DNA of 64,000 nt from Didymella arachidicola (lineage: Eukaryota > Ascomycota > Dothideomycetes > Pleosporales > Didymellaceae), in NCBI GenBank assembly GCA_016630955.3, contig CM049994.1, positions 1,612,001 through 1,676,000 on the forward strand. Direction: 5' to 3'. The notes beneath the pieces were generated by a model that worked only from the letters and a program-made list of their open reading frames with translations, made no database searches and was not told the DNA's origin. Position numbers and translations under genes: made by a program. The stretch's first letter is position 1; every line of letters begins with the position of its first letter. Positions 46,952 through 57,120 of this stretch are shown here, one piece after another.

Positions 46952-47124
46952 TAACCTTCCCAATTAACCCAACGCCTTATACTAGGGTAACCCACTTACG
47001 ATTGCTAGGTTAGATCTTCTTCCGCTTCCTAGGCTTCTCTAAGCCTGTTACTACTAGCTATGACGAGATTTTACCTATTACAAAGCTAGACTTATTAAAG
47101 TTGTACATATTATTATCTACAATA

Positions 47125-48972
47125 ATGTACATGTACAACGAGCGGCGCACTTTTGCCAAGACCACACCAAAACTCACCCTACTATGGCCCAAAACACCAC
47201 AAACTGGCGCTGCGCAGGGCAAAACAAGCTGTAGTATTACTTAGAGACCTCTTCTACAGCGTTCTTACACGTTCGCGCGTTGTGCCCACCCTCTCCGCAC
47301 CGTCCACAGCGTCGTTGGGATGGTTCACCTCCTTCAGCGCGCACCCGCTTCTTTGCCTTCTTACCATCACCACGCGCCCTAAACTCCTGCAGAGTGGTTA
47401 ACCGCTGGCCTTCTTTAACTGTAAGGCTCCCCTTAGTTCGAATACGCTTTCTTTTGTGCGATCTACGTCGCGTGGCGGCTTCATTGGTTGCTTGAAGCTT
47501 GGCTATCTCCTGTTGCGCCAACACCAGCTTGTGCGCAACAATAGCTGCCACCTTTGACACCTTCTCAAACGCTTTAACCATAGATGTGGGCGAGCTGTCT
47601 ACATGTCTCTGAATCCTGTTCTTCACAAGCGTTAATTGCGACCTAAACTCTAGGGTATTGCTTGGGGTTTGCGACTGCCAGGGCTCGTTGTTTGTAGGGA
47701 GTGGTGGTGATAGAGTGCGCAGCTTCACATTCAGGGTTGATACGACCCGTTCTGGGTCAAAAGGGACTAGTCCAGCGCCTTAGAACCCTCCCTAGATGTT
47801 GCTAGTAGTAACAGCTTTCTTGTGAGCCGCTTTAAAGCATGGCAGGAACTCCTGCTTTGTAATGTGGTTAATCCGGCTGCGCATAAGCTTATTGACCTTA
47901 TCCCCGTACGCCTTCTTCAGGGGGCCAAAACAACCCACGTCAAGTGGCTGCAGGAGGTGCGACGAGTGCGCAGGCATGCATAGGATCACAATCTTCTGAT
48001 CCTTGCAGTATTGCGCGAATTCTGCAGTGTTGTGGCTCCTATGACCGTCAATAATAAGCAACCGGTGGCTGCCAACAGTGCGCGCCTTTGTATGCCTGTT
48101 AAAGTGCTTCAACCAGTCAAAACGAAGCTCGTTGGTAGTCCAGCCGTTCTTAGAGATAGCAATAGTCCAATCTTGGGGCAGGTTGTCGTCCTTATACCAG
48201 CCAGACTGGTGTTGGCGGGCTTTAAAGATGATGTAGGGCGGAATGGCCCATCCTGTAGCATTGATGCCCTCAATGACTGTTACCCACTCCCGGTTGCCTA
48301 GCTAGACCTGCTTTGCTTGTCCTGGCTTCCCTGCATCTGTAACAACTTTCCCACCGCTTATCTAGCCCATCATGAAGCCTGTCTCATCGAAGTTGTACGT
48401 GTCGTCGTCCAGGATGCCATACTTGGCTTTGATGTTGGCTACAAGGCTGAATCAGCCCTGGATTACCTTAGGATCCTCGCAGAGGGCTCGTCTGTAGTCG
48501 TACTTGCGATTGAAGACCACTTCGAGCTCCTCCTGACGCGAAACGAACGTACTGGCCCATTTTGGGCCAACAGGGGCTAGACCGCGCTCTTTTCGCAGAG
48601 AATTGGCCATATCAGTCACAGCCGCGAGCTGCGGGGGCTCTCCTCGCGCGACCAGCTCAAGTATATACATAACAATCACCTGCTCCTCAGCGCTGGTCAG
48701 GTTCCGTAAGTTGGCTATAGTATTAACCCGTGAAGGTCGTCCAGCGCGTCTTGCACGAAGTGTAGTTTCAGAGGCGCTGTAGATAGCTGCAGCGCGTCGC
48801 ACTGAGAGTTTCGCGTCTTGTTTGAGAGCTTGAAGCGCAAGCTGGATCTGATGCTCTTTTAACGCGTTGAACTGTAGTTGTTGTTGAGCCATTAGTGTAG
48901 GAAGGGTGCTTTGGTGTGGTCTTGGCAAAAGTGCGCCGCTCGTTGACTGCGCCGCTCGTTGTACATGTACGT
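47125..48972 (-). mobile_element. Pogo-like transposon A4 (1,848 bp), nested in B2
   Basis: Left end ATGTACATGTACAACG at 47125 and right end reading ACGTACATGTACAACG inward from 48972, flanked by TA (47123-47124, 48973-48974). The right end has two copies of CAACGAGCGGCGCA at a 16-bp period and the left end only one. Both then have CTTTTGCCAAGACC. B2 resumes across the site. Confidence 0.9.
47237..48892 (-). pseudogene. A4 transposase with about five nonsense codons
   Basis: Full length from ATG 48892 to a stop at 47237 and collinear with A5. In-frame stops occur near 48450 (Trp to TGA), 48365 and 48305 (Gln to TAG), and a pair near 47780-47792. All fit C:G to T:A changes. Intact blocks: 48452-48892 (LSVRRAAAIYSASETTLRAR), DGHRSH near 48050 (a variant of DGHESH), HSSHLLQPLDVGCFGPLKKA, and zinc knuckle CGRCGEGGHNARTC near 47265. 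Recently inactivated. Confidence 0.88.
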
Positions 48973-49798
48973 TACCGTACTTTGCCTTTATTAACTAAAC
49001 AAGTGTAAACTAGGGCTGGAGAACCGCCGGGTCCTCGCAGGCAGCTCGCTGGCGATCGTACGGTCGGGTCCATCGCGTTCGCAGCTTAGGGGTACGTTGA
49101 ATCAACCTATCAACCCAGTTCTTGCTAACAGCGTTACCACCACGCTCTCTTAGCAGTTTATCCGCCATATCTCGTACGTCTGCCTTCGAGGAGGGGATTC
49201 CACAATCGGACTCCTTAAGTATACGTAGCACAACCGTCTTCTCTTCTAGCTTTGTAAGGCGCTTTCGATTCGGCTCGCAGTCGCGTTGAGGGCGTCTTCC
49301 AGCGCGGCGGTTAATAAGCGTTCTTCGTAGGACTTTGTAGATTGCTGCAGCGCGTCTTTTGCTTAGGAGTTGCTGGGAATTAATATCTTGAATAGCAAGC
49401 TATAAGTCGCCTTCAGTATAGGTTATTTGCTGTTTGCGTAGTTGCGGCATTGCGCGTAGTCGTTGCGCAGGCGTTTTGGTGTTGGTGGGTGGGCAACTCG
49501 ATAGGGTGGGCGACTTAATAGTGAAACACGTTATCACTAAACTTTACTTTTAGCCTTAGTTAATGCTTAATAAACAACTAGGCTAGTTTTAACTAATAGG
49601 GGCTATTCTATGCTCTTTTTATAGTATATTAGCTATATTAGCTATATCTAATAAGTTAGGCGGTGCTCCTTACTATATAAGGCAAAGAATATAATTAATA
49701 ATTGCCTTCTCTACGTGCTTATCCAGATACGGTCGGCTAGGTATAGAATTAGCTCTTAAGGGCTATCTAGTATATTATCTGCTTAGAGTACTCTAGTA

Positions 49799-51647
49799 AC
49801 GTTAAACACCACCGACCCGGACAAACCACCGAGCCGGACACTTTTCCTTGGCATTACGAACACTATATTCAGGATAAGCACTTACTTACCACTCTCTGCA
49901 GAGTCTACGTACAAGACACTTGCATTAGACTTAGAATCTTCTGCTGCATCTTTTTAGCACGTACAAGCATTGTGCCTAGTCTTCCCACAGTTACCACAGT
50001 GCTGTTGACCTAGCTGGGGCCTTTCTTAACCACCACTTACACGCGCTCTCTTTAGCACTGTACGAGCTGTAGCTGCACTCTTAGCTACTAATAATACTGC
50101 GTCGCTGTACTCTATTGTTCTACTATGCTAGATCTGCTTTTGTTTTCGGGCTTTGCGCTTAGTAATTGCTGCTAATTGCTCTTCAAGCTCATGGATGCGA
50201 GCTACTTGTACGACATTCTGGTAAAGTATCCTTTTAGCACCTTTTACTAGCTGCGAAAACCCTCCTCTAGCATCTTCTGGTGACTGTACGATAGCTTCGC
50301 TTACAAGCCTTGCTTGTGATCTAAACTTGTGCGAATTGCTTAGTGTTCGCAACTGCTATGGTGTTTCTGGTAGAGTTAGTGGCAGTGGGGTGCGTAATTG
50401 TACGTCAAGCCGATCTAGGACGCGTTGCGCGTTGATAGGCACAAGTCCTGAAGCCTTAAAGGCCTTCTTGCAATTGTCGTACGTAAACACGTCGAAAAAC
50501 GCGTCTCGATATGCTGGAAGGAAGCCTTCCTTGTTGATGTGGTGGATCTGTTTCTTTGCCAAGCCTCGTACGTGTTGGGAGTGCTTTAGTTTTAACGGCG
50601 AGAAACACACCACATTAAGTGGCTAGAGTATGTGCGATGAGTGAGCAGGCATGTAAAGGGTAAGGATCTTGTGTACGAGGCAGAAATCCTTGAAATCCTA
50701 GTTAAGATGGCTCTCATAACCGTCCAAGATAAGCAGCCTGTACGACCCCTTCTAACGCGTCTTTGTATGCTGGTTAAAGTGCTTCAACCACTCAAGCCCA
50801 AGTGCGTTGTTAGTCCAGCCGTTCTTAGAGACAGAGAGCTTCTAATCGTACAGTATGTTAGTCTCCTCGTACCAGGCAGAGATATGTACGCGCCCTTTGT
50901 AGATAATGAAGGGTGGAATAGCATACCTAGCAGCGCAGATGCTCTAGATGACTGTAACCCACTCGCGATCGCCTGGCTAGATAATAGTTAGCTTTATACG
51001 CCTCTCTAAGCCTATAACAACTTTTATTTAGGTAATAACTTCTATCTAAAAGCTAGTCTTATTAAAGTTGTAGATATTATTATTAAAGACTATATACTTA
51101 TCTTTTATCTCTTGTATAAGTTTAAACTACACGCTAATAACCTCTAGGTCTTCCTAGAGTACTCTCTAACGGTCCTTTGCTCGATTAAAAGCTATTTTAA
51201 GCTCCTCTGTACGCTGTACGAATCGGCCTACCTAGTTCTTGCTAACAGGTGTCCTGCTACGTACGGCTAGTAGTTAATTAGCAATATCTGCTAACTTAGG
51301 CAGCCGGAGGGGAAACCTACGCGCGTTAAGCTTAAGAATGTGTTGTATAATTGTTTTCTCTTTAGCTATAGAGAGCTTCTAGCCGTTAGGAGGTGCCTTA
51401 GGTCGAAACGTGATATTACGGCGCCGGTTAGAGAGCCGCTGGAAAGGCATATTAAAAGCTGCTACAGCACGTCGCACGCTCTAAAACTGTCCCTTATTGT
51501 ACGCCTAAAGGGCAAGAGCAATTCTGCCTTCTTACTAAATTAATTCCTGCCTGCGTTGTTGTTGCATGTTATATTGTACGGCAAAGTTACAATGCTGAGG
51601 AAAAGTATCCGGCTCGGTAGTTTGTCCGGCTCGGTAGTGTTTAATAT
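49799..51647 (-). mobile_element. Pogo-like transposon D1 (1,849 bp), decayed
   Basis: Inverted ends at 49799 (ACGTTAAACACC) and 51647, with TA at 49797-49798 and 51648-51649. The ends carry two copies of ACCACCGA..CCGGACA at a 17-bp period and the inner motif CTTTTCC. The transposase is on the minus strand with many stops: 50356-50613 (HINKEGFLPAYRDAFFDVF) and 50128-50352 (coiled coil). The left flank is A2, but the right flank is D2, so the two flanks do not belong to one interrupted sequence. Confidence 0.85.
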
Positions 51648-52985
51648 TAGTATCTCTTTAGCCCCTTTAATAAGCTTTAAGACCCTTTTTTATACTACGC
51701 TTAGTAATCTTCTAAAAGAGTTGCTTCTAACCTCTAACTAAGATCTAAACTTATGTATATTAATTAAAGTCTTTAATTACTATAGTGTTTCTAGTAGAGG
51801 TACTACTAGTAGGGTATATAGCTATACTTTAAGGCGTTCTAACACTACCTATGTATTAATAGGAACTAGTCCTAATGCCTCAAAAGCCTTCTAATAATCA
51901 ATCTTTATAAATATGTTAAAAAATACGTCTCTAAAGGCTAGTAAGAAACCTTTCTTATTAATATAGAAAACGCGTTAGCGTGTTAAGTCTTAGACGCGCT
52001 AAGAGTACTTACGCTTTAAAATTAAGAATTAGACTATATTAAGCAGCTAGAGAATATATAATAAGTAAGCTAGTATATAAAAAGTAAGAATCTTATTCTT
52101 CTTATAGTAGTTCTTGAAATCCTAGTTAAGGTAGCTCTTATAACTATCTAAGATAAGTAACCGATACCTCTCTACCTAACACGTCTTTATATGCGCGTTA
52201 AAGTGCTTTAGCTACTTAAGACTAAGTGTGTTATTTGTCTAGCTGTTCTTAGAGACTAAGAGATTCTAATTACCTAGTATATTTATCTTTTTGTACTAGG
52301 CAGAGATATAAACGCGTTGTTTGTAGATAATTAAAGGTAGAGTTATATACCTAGTAGTATAGATGCTCTTAATAATAGTAACCTACTTATAATTACCTAG
52401 CTAGATAAAATTAGGTTAAGTACGTCTCTCTAAGCCTGTAATCACCTTTATAGATAATGTAGCACCTATCTAGAACCTAGTTTTATTATTATTATAGATA
52501 TTATTATTATAGATACTATACTTAGCTATAGTACCCCCTACTAGCTTAAACTACGCGCTAATTATCTTAGGATCTTTCTATAGTATTCTATATCTATCCT
52601 TTACTTAATTAAAGGCTATCTTAAGCTTATCTAAGTATGTTATAAAGCGCTTAGCCTAGTTCTTACTAATAGGCTCTCTACTATATATACTAAGTATTTT
52701 ATCTACTATATCTGCTACCTTAGAGAGTTAAGGTGCAAGCCCTTGCAAGTTAAGGTTAAGTATATATTAGATAACTATCTACTCTTTAGCTTTAGTAAGC
52801 TTAAGGTAGTTTACGTGTACGCTAAGGCAAAATAGAGTTTAGTTAGTGTGTTTAGAGAGTCTGCACTAGTTAATATTAAATACTACTATAGTAGCTTAAT
52901 AGCTCTAAAACTAGCTAGTATTATAGGCTTAAAGGGTAAGCTATAGTCTTCCTTTATATTAAAGCAATTTCTTATAGCACTAGTT
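51648..52985 (-). mobile_element. Pogo-like transposon D2, N-terminal part only, strongly RIP-decayed
   Basis: Very AT-rich. It aligns with D1 on the minus strand from about the middle of the coiled-coil coding region through the catalytic core to the N-terminal block near 52,950. There are no usable ORFs. The C-terminal half and left end are absent because the piece starts exactly at D1. The right boundary is approximate. Confidence 0.6.
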
Positions 52986-53030
52986 TAGTAGTATAACTAT
53001 CTACTTTTCTTTAGTACTATAAACACTATA

Positions 53031-54895
53031 ACGTACCTCACGGGTAAGTGGGCCACCCTGTCTAGTGGGCCACTTTTGCCAAGACCACACCAAAACTCTC
53101 TCCCTACACTAATGCCTCAACAACAAGGTCAATCAGACGCGTTAAAAGAAGCTCGGATACAGCTTGCACTTCAAGCTATCAAACAGGATGCGAATCTCTC
53201 CCTGCGACGCGTTGCAGCTATCTTCAACGTGCCCCGAACTACACTAGCCCAACGACGCGCTGGACAGCCCTCAAGAGTTGATTCTATGCCTAGCCGACGG
53301 TATCTGGATGAGCACGCAGAGGAGGCGATTGTTGATCACGTTCTTTACCTTATACAGCGAGGAGAACCCCCTCGCTTGTCAGATGTGGCTGATATGGCCA
53401 ATTTGCTGCGACAAGAGCGTGGAATGGCCCCTGTTGGCCGAAATTGGCCCAGTACGTTTGTAAAGCGTCAACCAAGGCTAAAAGTAAAGTTTAGTCGCAA
53501 GTATGACTACAAGAGAGCCCTCTGCGAGGATCCTGAGATAATACAGGGCTGGTTCAGCCTAGTAGCTAATGTCAAAGCTAAGTACGGCATTGTGGACGAA
53601 GACACGTACAACTTTGACGAGACTGGCTTTGCAATGGGTCAGATTACCCCTAGAGCAGTGGTTGCAGACGTAGAGAACCGAGGACGAGCAAAGCAGATAC
53701 AGCCAGGCAATAAGGAGTGGGCTACGTTAATCTTAGGCGTAAATGCTGCAGGGTGGGCTATTCCACCCTTTATTATCCTTAAAGCCAAAACCCACACCAC
53801 CAACTGGTCTAAGGACAAAGATCTGCCCCAGGACTGGGTAATTGGGGTCTCTGAGAACGGCTGGACCAACAACGAGCTTGGTCTTGACTGGTTGAAGCAC
53901 TTTAACAGGCATACTAAGGAGCGTACCTATGGGACCCACCGTTTGCTACTTATAGACGGCCATGAGAGCCACCAGGCCGCAGCATTCACCCAATACTGCA
54001 AAGAGAACAAGATTGTAACTCTTACAATGCCTGCGCACTCATCGCACCTCTTGCAGCCGCTTGATGTGGGTTGTTTTGCCCCTTTGAAGCGGGAGTACGG
54101 GCATCAGGTCAACAAGCTCTCGCGCAACCGGATCAACCACATAGACAAGCAGTCGTTCCTAGTATGCTTAAGAGCAGCATATAACGCGACTATCACCCCT
54201 AGCAACATCCAGGGAGGGTTCCGAGGCGCTGGATTGGTCCCCTTTGACCCAGAACGGGTCATATCAACCCTCAATGTGAGGCTGCGGACTCCATCACCCC
54301 AACTACCTACCAACAACGAGCCCTGGCAGTCCCAAACCCCCAAAAACCTGCTTGAATTTCAGTCGCAATCAACTCTAATTCGAGACAAGTATAAGAGGCA
54401 GCAGGGCAGCTCACCAAATTCAGTGTATAGCGCGCTAGAGCACTATGCAAAGGGGGGAGCAAAGGTAGCGCACCAGCTTGCGTTGATGAGAAAGGAACGT
54501 GATGAGCTTCGAGAGGCTCTAGCAGCTGCAACAGAGCGCAAATCACATAAAAGGAAGCGAATTCAAACAGGAGGGAGCATAACAGTTGAAGAGGCACAGC
54601 GTTTAACTGCTCTAAAGGAGTTTGGCGTGCGTGGTGATGGTAAGAAGCCAAAGAAGAGGATGCGCGCTGAAGGAGGTGAACTATCCCAACGACGGTGTGG
54701 AACGTGCGGAGAGACAGGGCACAACGCGCGAACGTGTAAATAACACTTATCTACCATGGACCTTGCCAGGACGTCTTCCTCAGAACCCCCATACGCGAGG
54801 TGCTGTTACTATACTACAATTTAATGTGAAGTTTGGTGTGGTCTTGGCAAAAGTGGCCCACTAGACAGGGTGGCCCACTTACCCGTGAGGTACGT
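53031..54895 (+). mobile_element. Pogo-like transposon A5 (1,865 bp), intact, inverted twin of A6
   Basis: Inverted ends starting ACGTACCTCACGGGTAAG, flanked by TA (53029-53030, 54896-54897). Each end holds two copies of GTGGGCCAC at a 17-bp period, then CTTTTGCCAAGACCACACC. The internal ORF is complete. The sequence appears identical to A6 in inverse orientation except at 53832. Confidence 0.95.
53112..54743 (+). CDS. Pogo/Fot-type DDE transposase, 543 residues (A5)
   Basis: TA-directed cut-and-paste transposase. It starts at ATG 53112; the frame is open upstream, but only from a TTG inside the terminal repeat. Helix-turn-helix ~25-55 (LSLRRVAAIFNVPRTTLAQR) and CENP-B-like region ~85-125 (MANLLRQERGMAPVGRNWPS). 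Catalytic Asp169 in YNFDETGF, Asp282 in LLLIDGHESH and Asp318 in HLLQPLDVGCFAPLKR. Basic coiled coil near ~460-490 (KSHKRKRIQTGG), and terminal CCHC zinc knuckle C529, C532, H537, C542 (CGTCGETGHNARTC). Residue 241 is Asp (LPQDWVIG), as in the related A4 and B3 sequences, making this the likely ancestral copy. Confidence 0.93.
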   Translation: MPQQQGQSDALKEARIQLALQAIKQDANLSLRRVAAIFNVPRTTLAQRRAGQPSRVDSMPSRRYLDEHAEEAIVDHVLYLIQRGEPPRLSDVADMANLLRQERGMAPVGRNWPSTFVKRQPRLKVKFSRKYDYKRALCEDPEIIQGWFSLVANVKAKYGIVDEDTYNFDETGFAMGQITPRAVVADVENRGRAKQIQPGNKEWATLILGVNAAGWAIPPFIILKAKTHTTNWSKDKDLPQDWVIGVSENGWTNNELGLDWLKHFNRHTKERTYGTHRLLLIDGHESHQAAAFTQYCKENKIVTLTMPAHSSHLLQPLDVGCFAPLKREYGHQVNKLSRNRINHIDKQSFLVCLRAAYNATITPSNIQGGFRGAGLVPFDPERVISTLNVRLRTPSPQLPTNNEPWQSQTPKNLLEFQSQSTLIRDKYKRQQGSSPNSVYSALEHYAKGGAKVAHQLALMRKERDELREALAAATERKSHKRKRIQTGGSITVEEAQRLTALKEFGVRGDGKKPKKRMRAEGGELSQRRCGTCGETGHNARTCK

Positions 54896-55073
54896 TATTT
54901 AATATAAGCAATTACTTACTCTTTTCTAGTATACCTACGTATAAAGAACTTATATTAGATATAGAATCTTTCTCTATATCTTTCTAGCACGTATGCGTGT
55001 TATACCTAGACTTTCTATAGTTACTATAGTACTATTAACCTAGTTATACTTTTTTATAACTACTTCTAATATA

Positions 55074-56938
55074 ACGTACCTCACGGGTAAGTGGGCCACC
55101 CTGTCTAGTGGGCCACTTTTGCCAAGACCACACCAAACTTCACATTAAATTGTAGTATAGTAACAGCACCTCGCGTATGGGGGTTCTGAGGAAGACGTCC
55201 TGGCAAGGTCCATGGTAGATAAGTGTTATTTACACGTTCGCGCGTTGTGCCCTGTCTCTCCGCACGTTCCACACCGTCGTTGGGATAGTTCACCTCCTTC
55301 AGCGCGCATCCTCTTCTTTGGCTTCTTACCATCACCACGCACGCCAAACTCCTTTAGAGCAGTTAAACGCTGTGCCTCTTCAACTGTTATGCTCCCTCCT
55401 GTTTGAATTCGCTTCCTTTTATGTGATTTGCGCTCTGTTGCAGCTGCTAGAGCCTCTCGAAGCTCATCACGTTCCTTTCTCATCAACGCAAGCTGGTGCG
55501 CTACCTTTGCTCCCCCCTTTGCATAGTGCTCTAGCGCGCTATACACTGAATTTGGTGAGCTGCCCTGCTGCCTCTTATACTTGTCTCGAATTAGAGTTGA
55601 TTGCGACTGAAATTCAAGCAGGTTTTTGGGGGTTTGGGACTGCCAGGGCTCGTTGTTGGTAGGTAGTTGGGGTGATGGAGTCCGCAGCCTCACATTGAGG
55701 GTTGATATGACCCGTTCTGGGTCAAAGGGGACCAATCCAGCGCCTCGGAACCCTCCCTGGATGTTGCTAGGGGTGATAGTCGCGTTATATGCTGCTCTTA
55801 AGCATACTAGGAACGACTGCTTGTCTATGTGGTTGATCCGGTTGCGCGAGAGCTTGTTGACCTGATGCCCGTACTCCCGCTTCAAAGGGGCAAAACAACC
55901 CACATCAAGCGGCTGCAAGAGGTGCGATGAGTGCGCAGGCATTGTAAGAGTTACAATCTTGTTCTCTTTGCAGTATTGGGTGAATGCTGCGGCCTGGTGG
56001 CTCTCATGGCCGTCTATAAGTAGCAAACGGTGGGTCCCATAGGTACGCTCCTTAGTATGCCTGTTAAAGTGCTTCAACCAGTCAAGACCAAGCTCGTTGT
56101 TGGTCCAGCCGTTCTCAGAGACCCCAATTACCCAGTACTGGGGCAGATCTTTGTCCTTAGACCAGTTGGTGGTGTGGGTTTTGGCTTTAAGGATAATAAA
56201 GGGTGGAATAGCCCACCCTGCAGCATTTACGCCTAAGATTAACGTAGCCCACTCCTTATTGCCTGGCTGTATCTGCTTTGCTCGTCCTCGGTTCTCTACG
56301 TCTGCAACCACTGCTCTAGGGGTAATCTGACCCATTGCAAAGCCAGTCTCGTCAAAGTTGTACGTGTCTTCGTCCACAATGCCGTACTTAGCTTTGACAT
56401 TAGCTACTAGGCTGAACCAGCCCTGTATTATCTCAGGATCCTCGCAGAGGGCTCTCTTGTAGTCATACTTGCGACTAAACTTTACTTTTAGCCTTGGTTG
56501 ACGCTTTACAAACGTACTGGGCCAATTTCGGCCAACAGGGGCCATTCCACGCTCTTGTCGCAGCAAATTGGCCATATCAGCCACATCTGACAAGCGAGGG
56601 GGTTCTCCTCGCTGTATAAGGTAAAGAACGTGATCAACAATCGCCTCCTCTGCGTGCTCATCCAGATACCGTCGGCTAGGCATAGAATCAACTCTTGAGG
56701 GCTGTCCAGCGCGTCGTTGGGCTAGTGTAGTTCGGGGCACGTTGAAGATAGCTGCAACGCGTCGCAGGGAGAGATTCGCATCCTGTTTGATAGCTTGAAG
56801 TGCAAGCTGTATCCGAGCTTCTTTTAACGCGTCTGATTGACCTTGTTGTTGAGGCATTAGTGTAGGGAGAGAGTTTTGGTGTGGTCTTGGCAAAAGTGGC
56901 CCACTAGACAGGGTGGCCCACTTACCCGTGAGGTACGT
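55074..56938 (-). mobile_element. Pogo-like transposon A6 (1,865 bp), intact, inverted twin of A5
   Basis: Same ends and length as A5 in inverse orientation, flanked by TA (55072-55073, 56939-56940). Only 178 bases (54896-55073) separate it from A5, so the pair forms a very long inverted repeat. Both sit in D3. Confidence 0.95.
55226..56857 (-). CDS. Pogo/Fot-type DDE transposase, 543 residues (A6)
   Basis: Identical to the A5 product except residue 241, Tyr here instead of Asp (plus-strand base 56137). The site lies between the first and second catalytic Asp in the LPQ(D/Y)WVIG block, where A4 and B3 also have Asp. It may therefore affect function although it is not a catalytic position. 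Helix-turn-helix regions, Asp169, Asp282, Asp318 and the C-terminal zinc knuckle are all present. Start at ATG 56857. Confidence 0.93.
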   Translation of the reverse strand: MPQQQGQSDALKEARIQLALQAIKQDANLSLRRVAAIFNVPRTTLAQRRAGQPSRVDSMPSRRYLDEHAEEAIVDHVLYLIQRGEPPRLSDVADMANLLRQERGMAPVGRNWPSTFVKRQPRLKVKFSRKYDYKRALCEDPEIIQGWFSLVANVKAKYGIVDEDTYNFDETGFAMGQITPRAVVADVENRGRAKQIQPGNKEWATLILGVNAAGWAIPPFIILKAKTHTTNWSKDKDLPQYWVIGVSENGWTNNELGLDWLKHFNRHTKERTYGTHRLLLIDGHESHQAAAFTQYCKENKIVTLTMPAHSSHLLQPLDVGCFAPLKREYGHQVNKLSRNRINHIDKQSFLVCLRAAYNATITPSNIQGGFRGAGLVPFDPERVISTLNVRLRTPSPQLPTNNEPWQSQTPKNLLEFQSQSTLIRDKYKRQQGSSPNSVYSALEHYAKGGAKVAHQLALMRKERDELREALAAATERKSHKRKRIQTGGSITVEEAQRLTALKEFGVRGDGKKPKKRMRAEGGELSQRRCGTCGETGHNARTCK

Positions 56939-57120
56939 TATACTCTTTTTAATACTATATAAGCTATAGCTACGCTTTTAGCTATAGAGGCTGCTACTTT
57001 ACTATACACTATTATACTACTGCACTAGATCTACTTTCTTTTCTAGGTTTTATACTTAGTAAGTACTACTACCTACTCTTTAAGCTTATAGATATAAGCT
57101 ACTTATATAATATTCTTATA

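Larger units (their letters stand above)
43825..49450 (-). pseudogene. B2 transposase, RIP-decayed and interrupted by three transposons
   Basis: Pieces 43825-44816, 46952-47124 and 48973-49450 align in order with the B3 enzyme on the minus strand. Readable parts are 44291-44557 (LLQPLNVACFSLLKRLYSDE) and 49010-49231 (MADKLLRERGGNAVSKNWVD). The C-terminal part is strongly AT-shifted while the N-terminal part is better preserved. No product is expected. Confidence 0.8.
41884..49531 (-). mobile_element. Pogo-like transposon B2, hosting E2, C2 and A4, nested in A2
   Basis: Left end 41884 (ACATGTTTTACTATTAAG) and right end 49531 (CTTAATAGTGAAACACGT) are inverted and flanked by TA (41882-41883, 49532-49533). 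Removing E2, C2 and A4 with one TA each leaves about 1,825 bp, matching B1 (1,824). The right end has AGTCGCCCA and AGTTGCCCA at a 17-bp period. This box is unlike that of B1 and B3 although the transposase is of the same lineage. Confidence 0.85.
35177..49798 (-). mobile_element. Old pogo-like transposon A2, outermost remnant, RIP-decayed, missing both ends
   Basis: The collinear pieces 35177-35535, 37360-37996, 39862-39944, 41792-41883 and 49532-49798 read in order as one minus-strand A-lineage element aligned to A6. They total about 1.43 kb of an expected 1.865 kb. The C-terminal ~230 bases and end are missing at the A1 junction, and the N-terminal ~200 bases and end are missing at the D1 junction. 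Guests B1, A3, E1 and B2 each sit at a TA whose two sides rejoin correctly. The pieces are very AT-rich with pervasive C:G to T:A change, so this is the oldest layer. Confidence 0.75.
52986..57120 (-). mobile_element. Pogo-like transposon D3, C-terminal part only, hosting A5 and A6
   Basis: The pieces ~52986-53030, 54896-55073 and 56939-57120 align in order with the left third of D1, allowing for C to T and G to A change: end and inner CTTTTC motif, AAACACTATATTTAATATAAG, then the zinc-knuckle and coiled-coil coding region. It stops at the TA where B3 is inserted. The remainder, if present, lies beyond the retrotransposon, right of the window. Confidence 0.65.

Noticed and set aside
53076..53111. 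Upstream start for the A5 transposase (555 residues)
   Set aside because: That start is a TTG lying within the terminal repeat; the first ATG is at 53112.
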